A stretch of 64,000 nucleotides of DNA from Candidatus Nitromaritima sp. SCGC AAA288-L16 (lineage in GTDB: Bacteria; Nitrospinota; Nitrospinia; Nitrospinales; VA-1). Shown piece by piece: positions 62,832 through 64,000 of this stretch. The notes below the pieces were generated by a model, which saw only the letters and a program-made list of their open reading frames with translations, did no database searches and was not told where the DNA came from. Position 1 is the first letter of the stretch. Each line of letters begins with the position of its first letter. The stretch lies in the NCBI GenBank assembly GCA_000372225.1, contig AQTY01000006.1, positions 1-64,000 of the forward strand, written 5' to 3'. The position numbers and the translations under genes were made by a program.

Positions 62832-63407
62832 TTAAATAGAAAAGTTTGATTTCCGCAAAAGATCTTTAAGCAGGCCCATTGGTAGTCCGATGATGTTTGA
62901 GTAGGACCCACTATAACTTTTAATCAAAAATGACCCTTCCCCTTGAATAGCATAAGCCCCTGCTTTATCCATAGGTTCACCAGATTCGACATAAGAATTA
63001 ATTTCCCTTGTATTCAGGACCTTGATGCGGACATGAGAAATGCTGACCGCAGAAAAAATTTTTGAATGAACTACGGCAACACCCGTAATCACTTTGTGTT
63101 CCTGCCCACTCAATTGCTTCAAAATTTGGCGAGCGTTTTCGGCGTCAGTGGGTTTCCCGATAATTTTATTTTCTAAAACGACCATAGTGTCTGCGCCAAT
63201 GACCAAATTACGGGGATGATGTTTTGCGACCCAAGTGGCCTTTTTTTGACCCAATAACATTGCATTTTCTTCAGGAGAGAGATCTATGTCGCAAACCTCA
63301 TCTATTTTACTCGGGACTACCCGAAAATTTTTAATGATGGTTTTAAGTAGTTCAATTCTTCTTGGAGATTGAGAGGCGAGGATGACGGGTATTCTTGGAC
63401 TGTCCAT
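62832..63407 (-). CDS. maf: Maf-family nucleoside triphosphate pyrophosphatase
   Basis: The 191-residue protein has the Maf signatures: ILASQSPRRIELLKTI at the N-terminus, LLGQKKATWVAK, the catalytic Asp in VIGADTMVVLENKIIGKP, and GSYSNIIGLPMGLLK near the end. It hydrolyses non-canonical or dTTP/UTP-type nucleotides in the cytoplasm. Family length and all key residues are normal. Confidence 0.95.
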   Translation of the reverse strand: MDSPRIPVILASQSPRRIELLKTIIKNFRVVPSKIDEVCDIDLSPEENAMLLGQKKATWVAKHHPRNLVIGADTMVVLENKIIGKPTDAENARQILKQLSGQEHKVITGVAVVHSKIFSAVSISHVRIKVLNTREINSYVESGEPMDKAGAYAIQGEGSFLIKSYSGSYSNIIGLPMGLLKDLLRKSNFSI

Positions 63408-63564
63408 TTCCGATTATATTTCGAGGTTATTTAGTTCTGTGCTGGAAAATATAAACTATTTTAATTATGATGTATTCTCGACCATTTCAAAAAAAATCAA
63501 GTTTTGGTTTGGTTGGTTTCGCATTTTAACAAAAACATAAACTGAAAAGGTTTAAAATTTAACT

Positions 63565-63957
63565 ATGGCTGGTTCATCTTTTCAAATTCAGGTTAGACAT
63601 ATTCAGGTTGCTAGTAAAAAAGTAGCTGACCTATTAGCTGAGACGATTGGAGAGGCTAAGTCAGGTGTAGCCCAAGTCCAGTTATTGATGAAACTTGCTA
63701 AGAAATATAGCAACTGTTCCTCAAAAAATGATGACGGTAACCTCGGTTGGGTAGAGATGGGGTGGAACCCGGAAGATCCGCGCTCGCCACGAGGTGGCTT
63801 TAAGAAGCTCGAAAATGATGAACTTCATGACATTATTTGTAAGGCTTTAAATAAAAATGAAATACATCAGGGGAGGATTCACGGGCCCGTGCAAACCAAG
63901 CATGGATACCACGTACTAATCATAGCCAACGAGTTTAAAACAGATCGGATTTTGTGA
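63565..63957 (+). CDS. Small parvulin-type isomerase (PpiC-like)
   Basis: The 130-residue protein has a single rotamase domain: IQVRHIQVASKKVADLL, KLAKKYSNCSSKNDDGNLGWV, and GPVQTKHGYHVLIIAN. No signal peptide, so it is probably cytoplasmic, like Par10-type proteins. An insert between the strands (EMGWNPEDPRSPRGGF) is longer than in PpiC. Confidence 0.88.
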   Translation: MAGSSFQIQVRHIQVASKKVADLLAETIGEAKSGVAQVQLLMKLAKKYSNCSSKNDDGNLGWVEMGWNPEDPRSPRGGFKKLENDELHDIICKALNKNEIHQGRIHGPVQTKHGYHVLIIANEFKTDRIL

Positions 63958-63974
63958 TTTGGATGAGGGGAAAA

Positions 63975-64000
63975 ATGATCTTACAAGATCCCGAGTTGCT
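63975..64000 (+). CDS. Possible start of next gene (truncated at window end)
   Basis: An ATG at 63975 follows GAGGGG and opens a frame of eight codons (MILQDPEL) to the edge. Only the ribosome-like site supports it. Confidence 0.3.

Noticed and set aside
1..64000. tRNA, rRNA, CRISPR arrays or insertion sequences
   Set aside because: I looked for T-loop-like motifs, spaced repeats and transposase motifs; none were convincing.

Overview
The window reads as a chromosomal segment of a Gram-negative, flagellated, AT-rich bacterium. It has class-III-type flagellar basal-body genes, an FlrB/FlrC-like two-component pair with sigma-54-type promoters, LPS-core genes (HldD, heptosyltransferase-family and WaaG-like enzymes), a proton-translocating transhydrogenase (PntAB), a Tat-exported MsrP, and several secreted formylglycine-generating-enzyme-like (SUMF1 fold) proteins. 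The mix resembles marine Nitrospinota or deltaproteobacterial-type genomes. That placement is inference only; no rRNA or other taxonomic marker is present.

Layout. (1) 1-9.6 kb, minus strand: an AMIN/TPR envelope protein, a cytoplasmic PAS histidine kinase, a sigma-54 activator, then flgC-fliF-fliG-fliH (fliH runs off the left edge). Two near-identical -24/-12 elements (TGGTAT-N5-TTGCT) precede the TPR-kinase-regulator unit and flgC, suggesting a regulatory cascade. (2) 9.8-12.7 kb: a GAF-GGDEF diguanylate cyclase and an M20 peptidase. (3) 12.9-33 kb: a surface-polysaccharide/LPS island with two GT-C enzymes, four GT4, one GT2, one GT9, a GT2-GT9 fusion, an MBOAT/SGNH O-acylation pair, a TylF methyltransferase, a radical SAM-SPASM enzyme, hldD and a CapF-like reductase split from its cupin. 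It contains three damaged genes: a decayed GT9 remnant missing from ordinary ORF lists, a one-base frameshift in hldD, and a homopolymer frameshift in the cupin. (4) 33-49 kb: housekeeping genes (DDAH-like, GGCT-like, thioredoxin, BioB, YyaL, AroA, a double-ThyX protein, PntAB, a YVTN propeller protein). A small gene at 34.5 kb has its own strong sigma-54-type promoter. (5) 49-54.3 kb: a 2OG-oxygenase/TPR pair, a small membrane protein coupled to an FGE-like protein, and a tandem pair of ~72-residue two-helix membrane proteins whose genes share an identical 27-nt leader element at the same distance from the start codon. (6) 54.3-64 kb: MsrP, CutA, a DedA-like protein, PriA, two parvulin-type isomerases, a UMF1 transporter, a third FGE-like gene with a homopolymer frameshift, and Maf.

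The best candidates for something undescribed are the tandem small membrane proteins with their conserved leader, the orphan sigma-54-driven 87-residue protein, and the GT2-GT9 fusion whose GT2 half has lost its metal-binding acidic motif. Three one-base frameshifts in one window (two of them in homopolymers at genes with ATGA coupling) should be checked as possible assembly errors before being treated as biology.
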